Source: CAYGVT01 sp964353355 (GTDB lineage: Archaea; Thermoplasmatota; DTKX01; GCA-020343715). Taken from it: a DNA stretch of 64,000 bases. Below are positions 16,246-25,847 of the stretch, in pieces; positions within the stretch are counted from its first letter, which is position 1, and every line of letters starts with the position of its first letter. The stretch is taken from positions 1 through 64,000 of the forward strand of contig CAYGVT010000070.1 of assembly GCA_964353355.1 (NCBI GenBank), in the 5' to 3' direction. Below the pieces are notes generated by a model. It ran no database searches, had not been told where the DNA came from, and saw nothing but the letters and a program-made list of their open reading frames with translations. The position numbers and the translations under genes are program-made.

Positions 16246-17735
16246 GCGACGTCACCCCCACCTTGCTTCGCACCCTCTCCCTTCGCCATCTCCGCCCCCG
16301 CGGCCACGGCCTGCGGCGGCGGCGCGAGCTCGACCACGACCGGCTGCGGCGCGGTCGCCGGCTGTGGCCATTGCCCGTAGGCCTGCGCCGGATGCGCGGG
16401 GGGCGGCGCCGCGACCTGCGTCCTGGGCCCGCCCCGCAGGTCCCTCGCGACACCGCCCAGGTGCATGAGCGCGACGAGGAGGAGGAGGAAGCCGAGGATG
16501 AAGGGCGCGTACGCGAAGAACGCGAGCTCCCCCTCCCCGAGGGCGATCTCGACGTCCTTCAGGTGCCCCATGAAGCCAACCTGGGAGAGCAGCCCCAGCA
16601 GCGGGAAAAGGAACAGCATCGCGCCTGCGAGCGTGACGCCGGTCGTCAGCGGCCTGGGCGCGCCCAGGCCCCGCAGCGCGAGCGCCATCGCGCAGACTAT
16701 CGAGAAGACCAGGGCGAGCCAGAAGAGCGCGCTCGTGTAACGGATGTCCCTGCTCGCGTCGCGCAGCGCGTCCTGGGCCGAATCGCCCGCCTCCGCCTGA
16801 GCGCGGATGAGCCCCGCGTCCTGGTACCATGCCCCCATCTCCTCGTCGTCGGGGTCGACCCTGGCCCATGGCGTGACCGGGACCGCGACGATGCCAGCGA
16901 TGGCGAGCACGACGAGCAAGAGCATCACGCGCTGTGCGGGCGGCCCCGACCAGGGCATCGGCCCCGCGGCGACGAGCGGCGAGGCCGCGCGCAGCTCGCG
17001 CAGCAGCTCCAGGACGAGGAGCAGGATGAGAATGATGCCGATGAGCGCGACCAGGAGCCCGCCCAAGGCGGAGATGCTCGCGTCCACGTCGAGCGCGCCC
17101 ATGAGCGAGTCCCAGGCGATGCCGAAGCCACCGACGAACCGCATGCCCGCGACCGCCGCCATGGTGGCAGGCAGCAGCACCACGCCCGCGAGGGCGACCT
17201 GGACCGCGACCGACACGCGGGGCGGGAGCACGTCGACGAGCCTCAGGAAGATGCCAGCGCAGGCGATGATGAGGACCAGGATGAACCCGGTGACCGCCAG
17301 CCCGCGGTCGTAGTAGGCCCCCACGGCGTCGTAGCCGGCGTCGTCGAGGGTGCCGCCGAGGTCATCGGGCGCGCCGTCGGCCTCGGAGGGCGAGTCCATC
17401 CGCTGGAGCTTGCCGTCGTAGTTGGCCGAGATCTGCCCGTCGCCGGTGTCCATCTCGAGGTGCACCCACGGCGCGACGAGAGCGGCCACGAGGCCGCCCG
17501 CGCACAGGCAGAGCACGGCCACCTTCATGAGGGAGGGCAGGTGCGTGAGCGGTATGCGCAGCTCCCGCGCCGGCGGCGCGGTGGGGGGCGCGTACTGCCA
17601 CACCGGCGGGGGCGGCGGGTACTGCCCCTGCGGCGGGGGCGGATATTGCCCTTGCGGCGGGGGTATTTGCTGTCCCTGTTGGTCGACCGATGGTGCGCTC
17701 GCCGTACCAGATGTCCCGAACTCCGGCATCGCCAT
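16242..17735 (-). CDS. polytopic membrane protein with Pro/Gln-rich N-terminus
   Basis: About 497 residues from MAMPEFGTS; a second ATG six bases downstream (17729) has better spacing to GGGAAGGG. A cytoplasmic N-terminus with repeated PPPQGQYPPP units precedes roughly nine TM helices in two similar halves. Each half starts with a helix followed by an extracellular loop holding a W-x-R/H-V/L segment (APWVHLEMDTGDG, TPWARVDPDDEEM). It ends with a Pro/Ala-rich tail. The repeated plan suggests an internal duplication. No transporter family recognised. A TATA-like CAAATAAG (about 17761-17768) supports a short-leader transcript. It is coupled to the three-helix protein downstream. Confidence 0.6.
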   Translation of the reverse strand: MAMPEFGTSGTASAPSVDQQGQQIPPPQGQYPPPPQGQYPPPPPVWQYAPPTAPPARELRIPLTHLPSLMKVAVLCLCAGGLVAALVAPWVHLEMDTGDGQISANYDGKLQRMDSPSEADGAPDDLGGTLDDAGYDAVGAYYDRGLAVTGFILVLIIACAGIFLRLVDVLPPRVSVAVQVALAGVVLLPATMAAVAGMRFVGGFGIAWDSLMGALDVDASISALGGLLVALIGIILILLLVLELLRELRAASPLVAAGPMPWSGPPAQRVMLLLVVLAIAGIVAVPVTPWARVDPDDEEMGAWYQDAGLIRAQAEAGDSAQDALRDASRDIRYTSALFWLALVFSIVCAMALALRGLGAPRPLTTGVTLAGAMLFLFPLLGLLSQVGFMGHLKDVEIALGEGELAFFAYAPFILGFLLLLVALMHLGGVARDLRGGPRTQVAAPPPAHPAQAYGQWPQPATAPQPVVVELAPPPQAVAAGAEMAKGEGAKQGGGDVA

Positions 17736-17949
17736 CCCTTCCCGCGAATTGATTGCGGACGCCTTATTTGAAATGGTGGTGTCCGTTTCCAGGGATTGGA
17801 GCGCAGGCCCGGTGGCGGGAGTGGTGCCTGGCACCGCGCGCGGGTCCCGGCCGGCGGGGTTCTTGGTCCGGGGCTGAGAGCGGGCTGCCGCGACCAGCTG
17901 GCCATGGCCGCCGGAGGGGGGATTCGCGCCCCGTGAGAATCCCTGCCCC

Positions 17950-17961
17950 AAGTATAAATAC
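17950..17961 (+). promoter_or_regulatory. TATA box and ribosome site of the MBL-rhodanese gene
   Basis: AAGTATAAATAC gives a strong TATA box. GGAGGGCC at 17991-17998 is a ribosome-binding site seven bases before the TTG at 18005, which decides the start over in-frame upstream codons. Confidence 0.6.
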
Positions 17962-18004
17962 GTCCGCGCCTCTTGAAAACGCCCATCCCTGGAGGGCCAG
18001 CCAG

Positions 18005-19093
18005 TTGATTCTCGAGCAGCTCAACCCGGGCTCCCACAAGACCTACCTCCTGGTGGACGCGGAGGCGGGCAAGGCCATGATAGTCGACCCCCTCCTGGAG
18101 GGCGTCGACGCCTACGTGGCGCGGCTCGGCGAGCTGGGCGTGGCCCTATCGGTCGTCGTCGACACGCACCTGCACGCGGACCACGCGTCGGGCGCGGCCG
18201 AGCTTGGGCGCCGCGCGGGGTGCGAGTACGCGATGCACGATCGCACCGCCGTCGCCCCGGTCACGAGGAGGCTCGCGCACGGCGACATCGTCACGATCGG
18301 CGACATACCCGTCGACGTGCTGCACACCCCGGGCCACGCCGTGGACGGGCTCGCGCTCATTGTCGAGGGCCGGATGCTCACGGGCGACGCGCTGCTCATC
18401 GGGGGCGCAGGCAGGTCCGACCTGCCGGGCGGCGACGCCGACGAGCACTGGTCGACGCTGCACCGCACGCTCGCGTCCTTCCCGGACAGCACGCTGTTCT
18501 TCCCTGGCCACGACCGCAAGGGCCGGGACTTCTCCTCGCTCGGCAACGAGCGGAGGCACAACCCGCACTTCGAGCACAAGGACCGGTACTCCTACGTGAG
18601 GTGGCAGGAGGGGCTGCTCTCCCCCGTGCCCGCGTGGGCGTACGCGCTCGTCGAGGCCAACCTCGCGGGCGTGGTGCCCAAGGGGCTCGAGTACGACCCA
18701 GAGGGCGCCGAGGGCTGCGAGGAGCGCGCGGCCTCCAAGGCCGACCCGGCCAAGGGGGGCGAAGCCCCCAAGGAGCTCGGGGTCATCCATCTCCAGGGCC
18801 GCATCGAGCGCGGCAAGAACCCGGTGCTCATCCTCGACACCAGGCCCGAGAGGGAGTTCAAGGGCCCGCTCGGCCACATCGAGGGCGCCTACCACGTCCC
18901 GCGGGGGCAGGTCGAGCGGCACATGAAGGAGCTCGCTCCCTTCAAGCACAGCGAGGTCGTCACGGTCTCCCGCACGGGCACGACCAGCCGCGATGTCGCC
19001 GCGCTGCTCGCGAGGAAGGGCTTCGAGGACGTGAAGAGCCTGCGCGGCGGGATGGTCGCGTGGCGCGCGCGCGGCTACCGCGTCGACCGGTGA
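18005..19093 (+). CDS. metallo-beta-lactamase-fold hydrolase fused to a rhodanese domain lacking its catalytic cysteine
   Basis: 362 residues from a TTG start (MILEQLNPGSHKTYLLVD). Metal ligands are visible: His55-x-His57-x-Asp59-His60 (THLHADH), His111 (HTPGH), Asp128 (TGDAL) and His169 (FPGHD). This pattern fits the persulfide dioxygenase/glyoxalase II-like MBL group. From about residue 258 there is a rhodanese domain (LILDTRPEREFKGPLGHIEGAYHVPRG...LRGGMVAWRARGY). At the active loop the sequence is VSRTGTTSR: Ser322 sits where the catalytic Cys of active rhodaneses is expected. Active fusions handle glutathione or protein persulfides; here the rhodanese part may only bind ligand. It stands alone with its own promoter. 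Confidence 0.82.
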   Translation: MILEQLNPGSHKTYLLVDAEAGKAMIVDPLLEGVDAYVARLGELGVALSVVVDTHLHADHASGAAELGRRAGCEYAMHDRTAVAPVTRRLAHGDIVTIGDIPVDVLHTPGHAVDGLALIVEGRMLTGDALLIGGAGRSDLPGGDADEHWSTLHRTLASFPDSTLFFPGHDRKGRDFSSLGNERRHNPHFEHKDRYSYVRWQEGLLSPVPAWAYALVEANLAGVVPKGLEYDPEGAEGCEERAASKADPAKGGEAPKELGVIHLQGRIERGKNPVLILDTRPEREFKGPLGHIEGAYHVPRGQVERHMKELAPFKHSEVVTVSRTGTTSRDVAALLARKGFEDVKSLRGGMVAWRARGYRVDR

Positions 19094-19239
19094 GCGACCA
19101 AGGGTCAGCATTGCGCATGACCTCGGTCCCATCCCCCTACTGCCGGTACGTGGGTCGTCCCATCTACGAACGATCGGTTTCACAATGGGTGACCATCACG
19201 GGGCATGATGGTAAATGTGAAATACGACCCCCGCACTAG

Positions 19240-20487
19240 ATGGGCCTGGTCCTGGGAGGGAGAGATGCGACCGGGGATTTAACACAATCGGGCGCGTCGA
19301 CGGGCCGCCGTCCCAAGAAGCTGCTCTCCCACAACAAGCTCCTGAAGAGGGGCGAGGGGCTCGAGAAGGCGTTCGAGCTGGCCCAGGATATGGGCATCGA
19401 CTACATCCGAACGGATGTCGAGTGGAGGAAGCTCGACACCGCTGAGCCGGGCAGATGGCTCTGGGACGTCGCCGATGGCCCCACGAACCACTGGACCCGG
19501 TCGGTCGGCCCCGCCCTCGAGTGCACGAAGGAGAGGGGGATGAGCACCCTCGTGGTCGTGAAGGTCTCGGACAGCCCCGGTCACCTGCACCAGGCCTACA
19601 TGGACTCGTTCAGGGAGAGATGGGACGGCCTCAGGGACACGACGCCATGGTGGAGGTCCCGCCCGGGCCTGGAGAAGAGGCAGCTCGCAGCCCTCTGGGC
19701 CGCATGGGCCGAGAAGAGGGGCGTGCTCGGCGCCGACGGGCCGTTCAGGTTCCTCGACGAGCTGCTCAAGGTCCTGAGCAAGGGAGTCGCGGATGGCAAG
19801 TACCGCATCGTCGGCTTCAACATCGAGAACGAGCCGAACGTCGACAACATGCCCCACCAGGACATCTTCAAGCGGCTGGACATACCAATCGGCATGGGGG
19901 GGGTCGCGCCCGGGCAGCGGACCGTCTTTTCCACCTACACGACAGCGAACCTCATCAAGGACGTCCTCCACCACGTTAAGGAGCGGTGCGCGAACGACCC
20001 GAATCTGCGCGATGCCGTCACCGTCGTCAACCTCCACTCGTACGACCGCCACTGGGACAAGCGGACCTGGCGCGAGGTGGGGCTCGGCAACCCCGACCTG
20101 GACGTCCTCGGCATCGACATCTACCCGACCCACTTCGGGACCGGGTCGGTCAGGGACAAGCGCAACATGCGGCGGTTGTCGGCCGAGTACGGCAAGCCGT
20201 GGTGGGTCGTGGAGATGGAGGGCGCGCCCTCCCCGCCCTTCTGGCCGTGGCAGCGCGTCCACTCCGGCCGCCCCGACGTCGACACGTGCAGGAGATGGGC
20301 GCAGGAGTGCGCTGACATGGGCGCGGAGGTCGTGGGGTTCTACAGGCTCTGGGGGACATACGACGGGAAGATGACCTCCTACGACTCGGCATACAACATC
20401 TACCAGGACCCGGGTCCCAATCCCAGGGAGACCGTCGTGAAGGGCAAGAGCTACGCCGCCATGATACGGGACCTGTTCGAGGATTGA
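19240..20487 (+). CDS. glycoside hydrolase-like TIM-barrel protein (clan GH-A type)
   Basis: 415 residues. Features of a (beta/alpha)8 clan GH-A hydrolase are an early strand YIRTDVEWRKLD, then VGFNIENEPNVDN, where N-E at the end of strand 4 would be the acid/base glutamate. LHSYDRHWD and VLGIDIYPTHFGTG follow, and WWVVEMEGAP would supply the strand-7 nucleophile glutamate. The end (VVGFYRLWGTYDG) fits strand 8. No signal peptide or membrane segment is visible, so it would be cytoplasmic unless exported otherwise. The start at 19240 follows a TAG directly and is the first ATG in frame; it is not well fixed. It has no operon partner, and substrate cannot be assigned. Confidence 0.65.
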   Translation: MGLVLGGRDATGDLTQSGASTGRRPKKLLSHNKLLKRGEGLEKAFELAQDMGIDYIRTDVEWRKLDTAEPGRWLWDVADGPTNHWTRSVGPALECTKERGMSTLVVVKVSDSPGHLHQAYMDSFRERWDGLRDTTPWWRSRPGLEKRQLAALWAAWAEKRGVLGADGPFRFLDELLKVLSKGVADGKYRIVGFNIENEPNVDNMPHQDIFKRLDIPIGMGGVAPGQRTVFSTYTTANLIKDVLHHVKERCANDPNLRDAVTVVNLHSYDRHWDKRTWREVGLGNPDLDVLGIDIYPTHFGTGSVRDKRNMRRLSAEYGKPWWVVEMEGAPSPPFWPWQRVHSGRPDVDTCRRWAQECADMGAEVVGFYRLWGTYDGKMTSYDSAYNIYQDPGPNPRETVVKGKSYAAMIRDLFED

Positions 20488-20496
20488 GCCACTCGG

Positions 20497-22872
20497 TCAC
20501 TGGTACCGCAGAGCGTCCCCGGGCCTGAACCTGGTCGCGCGCAGCAGCGGGGCTTGGATGACGAGCAGGGTCCCCAGCACCGTGACAATGAGGGCCGGTA
20601 GGATATAGCCCCACGCGTAGTAGAGCGGCACCTCCATCTTCAACGACTCCTCGATGCTCCGCTCGACGGTCAGAGCGACGAGGGCGCCTATGGGCAGTCC
20701 GATGGCCCATCCAGCGAGCGCGAGCGTGAGGGCCTCGGTGCTGAACATCCTCCGGATGTCCCGCGCCCGGCCGCCGATGCACCTCAGCATCCCTATCTCC
20801 TTCGTGCGGTCGAGCACGTTCATCGTGAGCGTGCTCATGAGCCCTATCAGGCTGATGACGACGATGAGGCCGCTCACGAACATGAAGATGGTGACGACGC
20901 CCTGGTTGGACGCGATGTCCTGCTCGACCTCGACGTACTTGATGTCGATGCCGAAGAACAGCCCCCTCGCCGCGAGCAGGTCCTCCGTCTCGGTGGCGAC
21001 GCGGTCGATGACCGCGTGGCCCTTGGTGTCTGTGTGCAGGAACACGCCCGAGTTGGACGTGTCCCGCAGCACGCTCCGTAGCGCCGTGTAGGGCGCGAAC
21101 ACGGCCCGGCCATCGTCCATGAGCGTGTCCTGGATGCCGATGACCCTGAACTCGAACTTGCCGGTCGCCATCATGACGTCGACCGTGTCCCCGACACCCA
21201 GGCCCTCCAGCTCCGACAGGGCCTTGCCTATCACGATGACGGTCGCGTTGGCGGCGTGGTCCTCGTCGGAAAACCATCTGCCCTCCACGACCGTGGCCTC
21301 ATGGTCCCAGGCGGTAGAGTCGCGCGTGTAGCCCCAAATCTCGATGTCGCGGCCCCTTATGGACGTATCGGTGGTGATGTACGGCTCGATCGTCTGAACG
21401 CCTTCGATGGCCTCCAGGCCGGCGAACGCGTCCTCGGGCACGGTGCCCCAGACCCTCACGTCGAACTCCCTCGCGAACCACGCTCCCTCGGTGGCCTTCG
21501 TGACGGCGATGCCGAGCGAGATGAGGCCCATGAAAAGGCCCACGGCGAGCGCGACCTGCAGGAGGGTGGCGATGCTCCTGCCCTTCTTGCGGGCGATGTT
21601 GCGGATGCCCATCTGCACCGACCGCGGGAGGCGCGAGCCCCTCATCAGCATGCGGTCCAAGGCGCCAGTGCTGTAGGTCGCCGTGATGCCCGAGCTCTCC
21701 AGGGCCTCCCTCACGGGCACCCTCGACGAGCGGAAGAGCGCGGGCAGAGACGCCAGCAGCACGATGCCGACGCCGACGGCGAAGCTGATTGCGACGGTCG
21801 GCACGTCGACCATGAACCCGAACGTCGCCCCGAACGGGCGGCCTATGTTGGCGAGCACCGCGTAGGACACGAGCACGCCGATGACGGCCCCGATTGCGGC
21901 GCCGACCGCGCCGATGATGAGGGAGGTCGTGAGGAACGCCCTGAACACCTGCCTGGCCGTGGCCCCGATGGCCTTGAGCTGCCCGATCTCCTTGCGCTGC
22001 TCCGAGATGATGGTGTTCATCGTGTTCGAGATGAGGAAGGCGCTCGCGAGCAGGACCATCACGGTGAGCACGGTGAGGCTGTCGAGGATGTTGGTGAACA
22101 TCTCCTTCTGCGCCCATTCGTTCCCGGACCGGACGAGGGGCAGCTCCGCGAAGGCCACGACCGTCGTCCTCGAGGTCAGGTAGTCCCTGATGTCCTCGAT
22201 GGTCGCGTCGATTGCGCCCTTGCCCTGGTCGTCGACCAGGAAGGAGAGCGAATTGAACCCCGACATGTTGGCGAGCGCCCTCGCGGTCCCGATGCCCGTG
22301 TAGAGGACCGCGATGCCGTCGTACGTGGGCGGGGAGTAGACGAGGCTGCTGCCCACGCCCGAGATGCGCAGCTCGACGTTCCTGCCATCGTGGTCGATGA
22401 AGGGGAACGTCCCGCCCGCCTCGCCCTGGAAGACGCCGTTGACCGAGTTCGCCTCCTCGGTGAGCACCTCCATTGGCCCGGGGAGCGCGCCCGACAGTCG
22501 GTTGACGACGTCGATGCGCTGGTCCGCGAAATCCTCGACGCCGATGACGACGGCGTAGCCGCGCCGCTCGCCGATGTACATCCTCCCCCAGACGATGGCC
22601 CTCGGCTCCACATCCTTCACGTTGTCGAGCTCCCCCAGCTCGTGGACGTTGGTGCCGTTGAGCACGACGTCCTCGACGTTTATCCTGATGTTGTACATCC
22701 GGCCCTCCGCGATCTGGTCGGCCACCCCCCGGTCGGCCAGGTCGTCGATGGCCATCATCCCCAGGCCTCCCACGCCGAAGGCCACGGTGAGCACCGTGAA
22801 CACGGTGCGCGCCCGCCTCCGGGAGAGGTCCTTGAGGGACTTGCGCGTGAGCGCAGACACCATGGCCCCCAC
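20497..22872 (-). CDS. FtsX/MacB-family ABC transporter permease
   Basis: 791 residues with two FtsX domains. TM1 lies after a basic N-terminus (LTRKSLKDLSRRRARTVFTVLTVAFGVGGLGM) and is followed by a large extracytoplasmic MacB-PCD-like domain. Three helices with the typical NTMNTIISEQRKEIGQLKAIGATARQVFRAFL motif come next. A second TM1-like helix (GRSIATLLQVALAVGLFMGLISLGI), a second extracellular domain and a last three-helix block (TMNVLDRTKEIGMLRCIGGRARDIRRMF) complete it. The start is GTG 22872 or ATG 22863; GAGGGGTAG precedes both. The ATPase gene ends one base upstream, so this is a two-gene operon for mechanotransmission-type export or lipoprotein/peptide handling. Substrate unknown. 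Confidence 0.88.
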   Translation of the reverse strand: MGAMVSALTRKSLKDLSRRRARTVFTVLTVAFGVGGLGMMAIDDLADRGVADQIAEGRMYNIRINVEDVVLNGTNVHELGELDNVKDVEPRAIVWGRMYIGERRGYAVVIGVEDFADQRIDVVNRLSGALPGPMEVLTEEANSVNGVFQGEAGGTFPFIDHDGRNVELRISGVGSSLVYSPPTYDGIAVLYTGIGTARALANMSGFNSLSFLVDDQGKGAIDATIEDIRDYLTSRTTVVAFAELPLVRSGNEWAQKEMFTNILDSLTVLTVMVLLASAFLISNTMNTIISEQRKEIGQLKAIGATARQVFRAFLTTSLIIGAVGAAIGAVIGVLVSYAVLANIGRPFGATFGFMVDVPTVAISFAVGVGIVLLASLPALFRSSRVPVREALESSGITATYSTGALDRMLMRGSRLPRSVQMGIRNIARKKGRSIATLLQVALAVGLFMGLISLGIAVTKATEGAWFAREFDVRVWGTVPEDAFAGLEAIEGVQTIEPYITTDTSIRGRDIEIWGYTRDSTAWDHEATVVEGRWFSDEDHAANATVIVIGKALSELEGLGVGDTVDVMMATGKFEFRVIGIQDTLMDDGRAVFAPYTALRSVLRDTSNSGVFLHTDTKGHAVIDRVATETEDLLAARGLFFGIDIKYVEVEQDIASNQGVVTIFMFVSGLIVVISLIGLMSTLTMNVLDRTKEIGMLRCIGGRARDIRRMFSTEALTLALAGWAIGLPIGALVALTVERSIEESLKMEVPLYYAWGYILPALIVTVLGTLLVIQAPLLRATRFRPGDALRYQ

Positions 22873-23550
<678 letters not shown>

Positions 23551-23673
23551 AGCTGGTCCCTCCCGTCCGGCGCCCTGCCGGAGGTCGGAGGGGATTTCGG
23601 CTTTTTTTGCCTTTGGGCGGGGGGGTGGGACCTGCTGAATACTCGGGGAGGGAATGCGTTGCATAATGGGTGG

Positions 23674-23694
23674 TTTATATATGGTTTATATATA
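23674..23694 (+). promoter_or_regulatory. duplicated TATA box between divergent ABC and DUF4143-ATPase genes
   Basis: The sequence holds GGTTTATATATGG directly followed by GGTTTATATATAA, an 11-base direct repeat carrying two TATA boxes. The boxes lie about 20-34 bases before the ATGs at 23702/23708. Bases 23660-23755 are strongly AT-rich in a GC-rich genome. Two boxes may give alternative start sites or regulated initiation. Confidence 0.6.
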
Positions 23695-23701
23695 ACGTTC
23701 T

Positions 23702-25108
23702 ATGAATATGCAAACTATTTCAATTAGTTTGTACATACATATTACCATGGAAGGGTCGTGCATCGCCTCGTACGTCAAGGATTCCCTCGTCCGCCCGATA
23801 CCCCCCCTCGTCCCCAGGGACCTCGTCGCCGGGTTCCCGACCGCCCGGAAGTGCGTGGTCATCATCGGGCCGAGGAGGGCCGGCAAGACCTTCTTCCTGT
23901 TCCAGCAGATGCGGGGGATGGAGGCCGACGGCAACAGGCGCAAGGCCCTCTACGTCAACTTCGAGGACGACCGGATAACGCCGCTCCAGCTCAAGGATTT
24001 GGACGCCCTCCTCAGGGCCTTCAGGAGGGAGGACCCCGGGGGCCTCGCCGAGGGCTGCCACCTGTTCCTCGACGAGGTGCAGCTCGTCAAGGGGTGGGAG
24101 AAGTTCGTGCGCCGCGTCATCGACACCGAGGACGTCCTCGTCCACCTGACGGGCTCGTCGTCCCGGCTGCTGCACTCCGCGGTGGCGCAGTCGATGCGCG
24201 GCAGGAGCCTCACGTACGTGATGCTGCCCTTCTCGTTCAAGGAGGTGCTGAGGGCGCGCGGCATCACCTACCATGGATGGCCGTCGTCGAAGGAGCGGGC
24301 CGCGGTGCTGCGCGCGCTCGAGGCCTACATGAGGCTGGGTGGGTTCCCCGAGGTAGTGCTCGAGCGCGACGACTCGAGGGCGTCCAGCATGCTCTCGGGG
24401 CTCCTCGACGTGATGCTCGTTCGCGACGTCATCGAGCGCAATCACGTGAAGAACACGCTCGCGCTCAGGGCGCTCGCGGCACACCTCCTCGGCTCGTTCT
24501 CCTCACCCTTCTCCGTCAACAAGTTCGCGGACGACCTGGGCTCTCGGGGGGTGAGGGTGGCGAAGCCGACTGTCTACACGTACCTTCGCCACCTCGAGGA
24601 CGCGTTCATCTTCCTGCCCGTCAAGCGGTTCGGCTACAAGCCCAGTGAGCTTTTCTGGAGCCTCCCCAAGGTCTACCCCATCGACCCGGGCCTGGCCGCG
24701 CAGGCGGCCGGGTGGGCGTCGCAGGACCTGGGGCACCTCATGGAGTGCACCGTCGCCATCGAGCTGCTCCGAAGGAGGAACCGGGACCCGCTCCTGGAGT
24801 TCTACTACTGGAAGGACCTCCACGGTAGGGAGGTCGACTTCGTCGTGCGGGAGGGTGCCTCGGTCAGGGAGCTCGTGCAGGTGTGCTACGACGTGGAGGG
24901 CTACGGGACCAAGGACAGGGAGCTGCGGCCCCTGATCAAGGCCAGCCGGGAGACCCGGTGCAGGCGCCTCCGCGTCATCACGTGGGACCAGGAGGGCGAG
25001 GAGAGGGTGGAGGGGCGCAAGGTCGTGTACGAGCCCCTCTGGCGGTGGCTGCTGGATGGGGGTGGAGTGGGTGGTCGCGAAGCGGGCAAGCTGAAGGATC
25101 GGAGGTAG
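23702..25108 (+). CDS. AAA ATPase with DUF4143 C-terminal domain
   Basis: 468 residues from the first ATG; M3 (23708) or M16 (23747, MEGSCIASYV) are alternatives. Walker A is IIGPRRAGKTFFLFQ, and Walker B/sensor is HLFLDEVQLVKGWEKFVRRV followed by VHLTGSSSRLL. A winged-helix-like region (FSSPFSVNKFADDLGSRGVRVAKPTVYTYLRHLEDAFIFLPV) and the DUF4143 nuclease-like fold follow, the latter with EFYYWKDLHGREVDFVVREG, in which D and E...V resemble a PD-(D/E)XK core. This family is very common in archaea and anaerobic bacteria, often in variable copy number. Function is not established. Its AT-rich promoter differs from its neighbours. Confidence 0.85.
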   Translation: MNMQTISISLYIHITMEGSCIASYVKDSLVRPIPPLVPRDLVAGFPTARKCVVIIGPRRAGKTFFLFQQMRGMEADGNRRKALYVNFEDDRITPLQLKDLDALLRAFRREDPGGLAEGCHLFLDEVQLVKGWEKFVRRVIDTEDVLVHLTGSSSRLLHSAVAQSMRGRSLTYVMLPFSFKEVLRARGITYHGWPSSKERAAVLRALEAYMRLGGFPEVVLERDDSRASSMLSGLLDVMLVRDVIERNHVKNTLALRALAAHLLGSFSSPFSVNKFADDLGSRGVRVAKPTVYTYLRHLEDAFIFLPVKRFGYKPSELFWSLPKVYPIDPGLAAQAAGWASQDLGHLMECTVAIELLRRRNRDPLLEFYYWKDLHGREVDFVVREGASVRELVQVCYDVEGYGTKDRELRPLIKASRETRCRRLRVITWDQEGEERVEGRKVVYEPLWRWLLDGGGVGGREAGKLKDRR

Positions 25109-25230
25109 CGGACCTCCCCGCACAACATCTTGGATAGCGGTTGGTCAGGTCTGGAAGCGAATATGAGACCAAAACGTACCGACCACGATAGGTTTAATAT
25201 CCGAGAAACCTCCCATCCCCTCCAGGAGCA

Positions 25231-25749
25231 GTGGGCCCGGACATGCAGGGACGCACCCCGGTCATCATCCTCGTGCTGGCCACCGTCATGGCCGCCGCGC
25301 TCCTGGTCGCGTGGGCCGCGGGCCTCCTCGACTTCGGCAACGACAACGACGGCGACGTCCTCCTCGAGCACGAGTGGCGCGCCACCGGCATCGACGCCGA
25401 GCCCGAGCTCCATGAGGTCAGCCTCCCCTTCGAGGTCGCCTCCGGTGTCGGTCGCATCCGCATCTCCTACAGATTGGACCTCCCCTCCGACCTCGCCGCG
25501 GGCCTCCCCGGTTCCGCGGGGGACCCCGCCCCGGAGGTGAGGCTCGAACTGCTCGACGGTTCGGGCACCGTCGTGTGGTCGGACGTTTCCTACGGGTCCG
25601 CGCAGGGGGCCGAGGACGTAGATGTGACGGCGACCGGGGGCTGGACGCTCCACGTGTGGGCGAGGGGCTACGGCTACGAGGGCGAGACCGGGCTGGGGAC
25701 GCCGGTCGAGTTCCACGACGAGTTGGACGTCGTACTCACGGGACAATGA
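25231..25749 (+). CDS. membrane-anchored extracellular beta-domain protein
   Basis: 172 residues. After a short basic start one hydrophobic helix (VIILVLATVMAAALLVAWAAGLLDF) forms an N-terminal signal anchor. The rest is a predicted extracellular beta-sandwich (IRISYRLDLPSDL, EVRLELLDGSGTVVWSDVSY, GWTLHVWARGYGYEG). GTG at 25231 is preferred because AGGAG lies four bases ahead; ATG at 25243 is the alternative. A TATA-like TTTAATAT lies near 25192-25199. No family recognised. It could be a pilus- or envelope-related accessory given the locus that follows, but that is only positional. Confidence 0.55.
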   Translation: MGPDMQGRTPVIILVLATVMAAALLVAWAAGLLDFGNDNDGDVLLEHEWRATGIDAEPELHEVSLPFEVASGVGRIRISYRLDLPSDLAAGLPGSAGDPAPEVRLELLDGSGTVVWSDVSYGSAQGAEDVDVTATGGWTLHVWARGYGYEGETGLGTPVEFHDELDVVLTGQ

Positions 25750-25815
25750 GGGGTGCTGGACGGTCCATCTGATGAGGGACCCGACCTGATTATTCCCGAT
25801 GGTTCTCCGCCGCGG

Positions 25816-25824
25816 CATATATAC
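25816..25824 (+). promoter_or_regulatory. promoter of the pilus-like operon
   Basis: CATATATAC centred 28 bases before the ATG at 25848, the distance expected for a leaderless archaeal mRNA. There is no ribosome-binding site before that ATG, in keeping with leaderless initiation. Confidence 0.6.
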
Positions 25825-25847
25825 CGCGCCGTCCGTCCTAGCATCCG

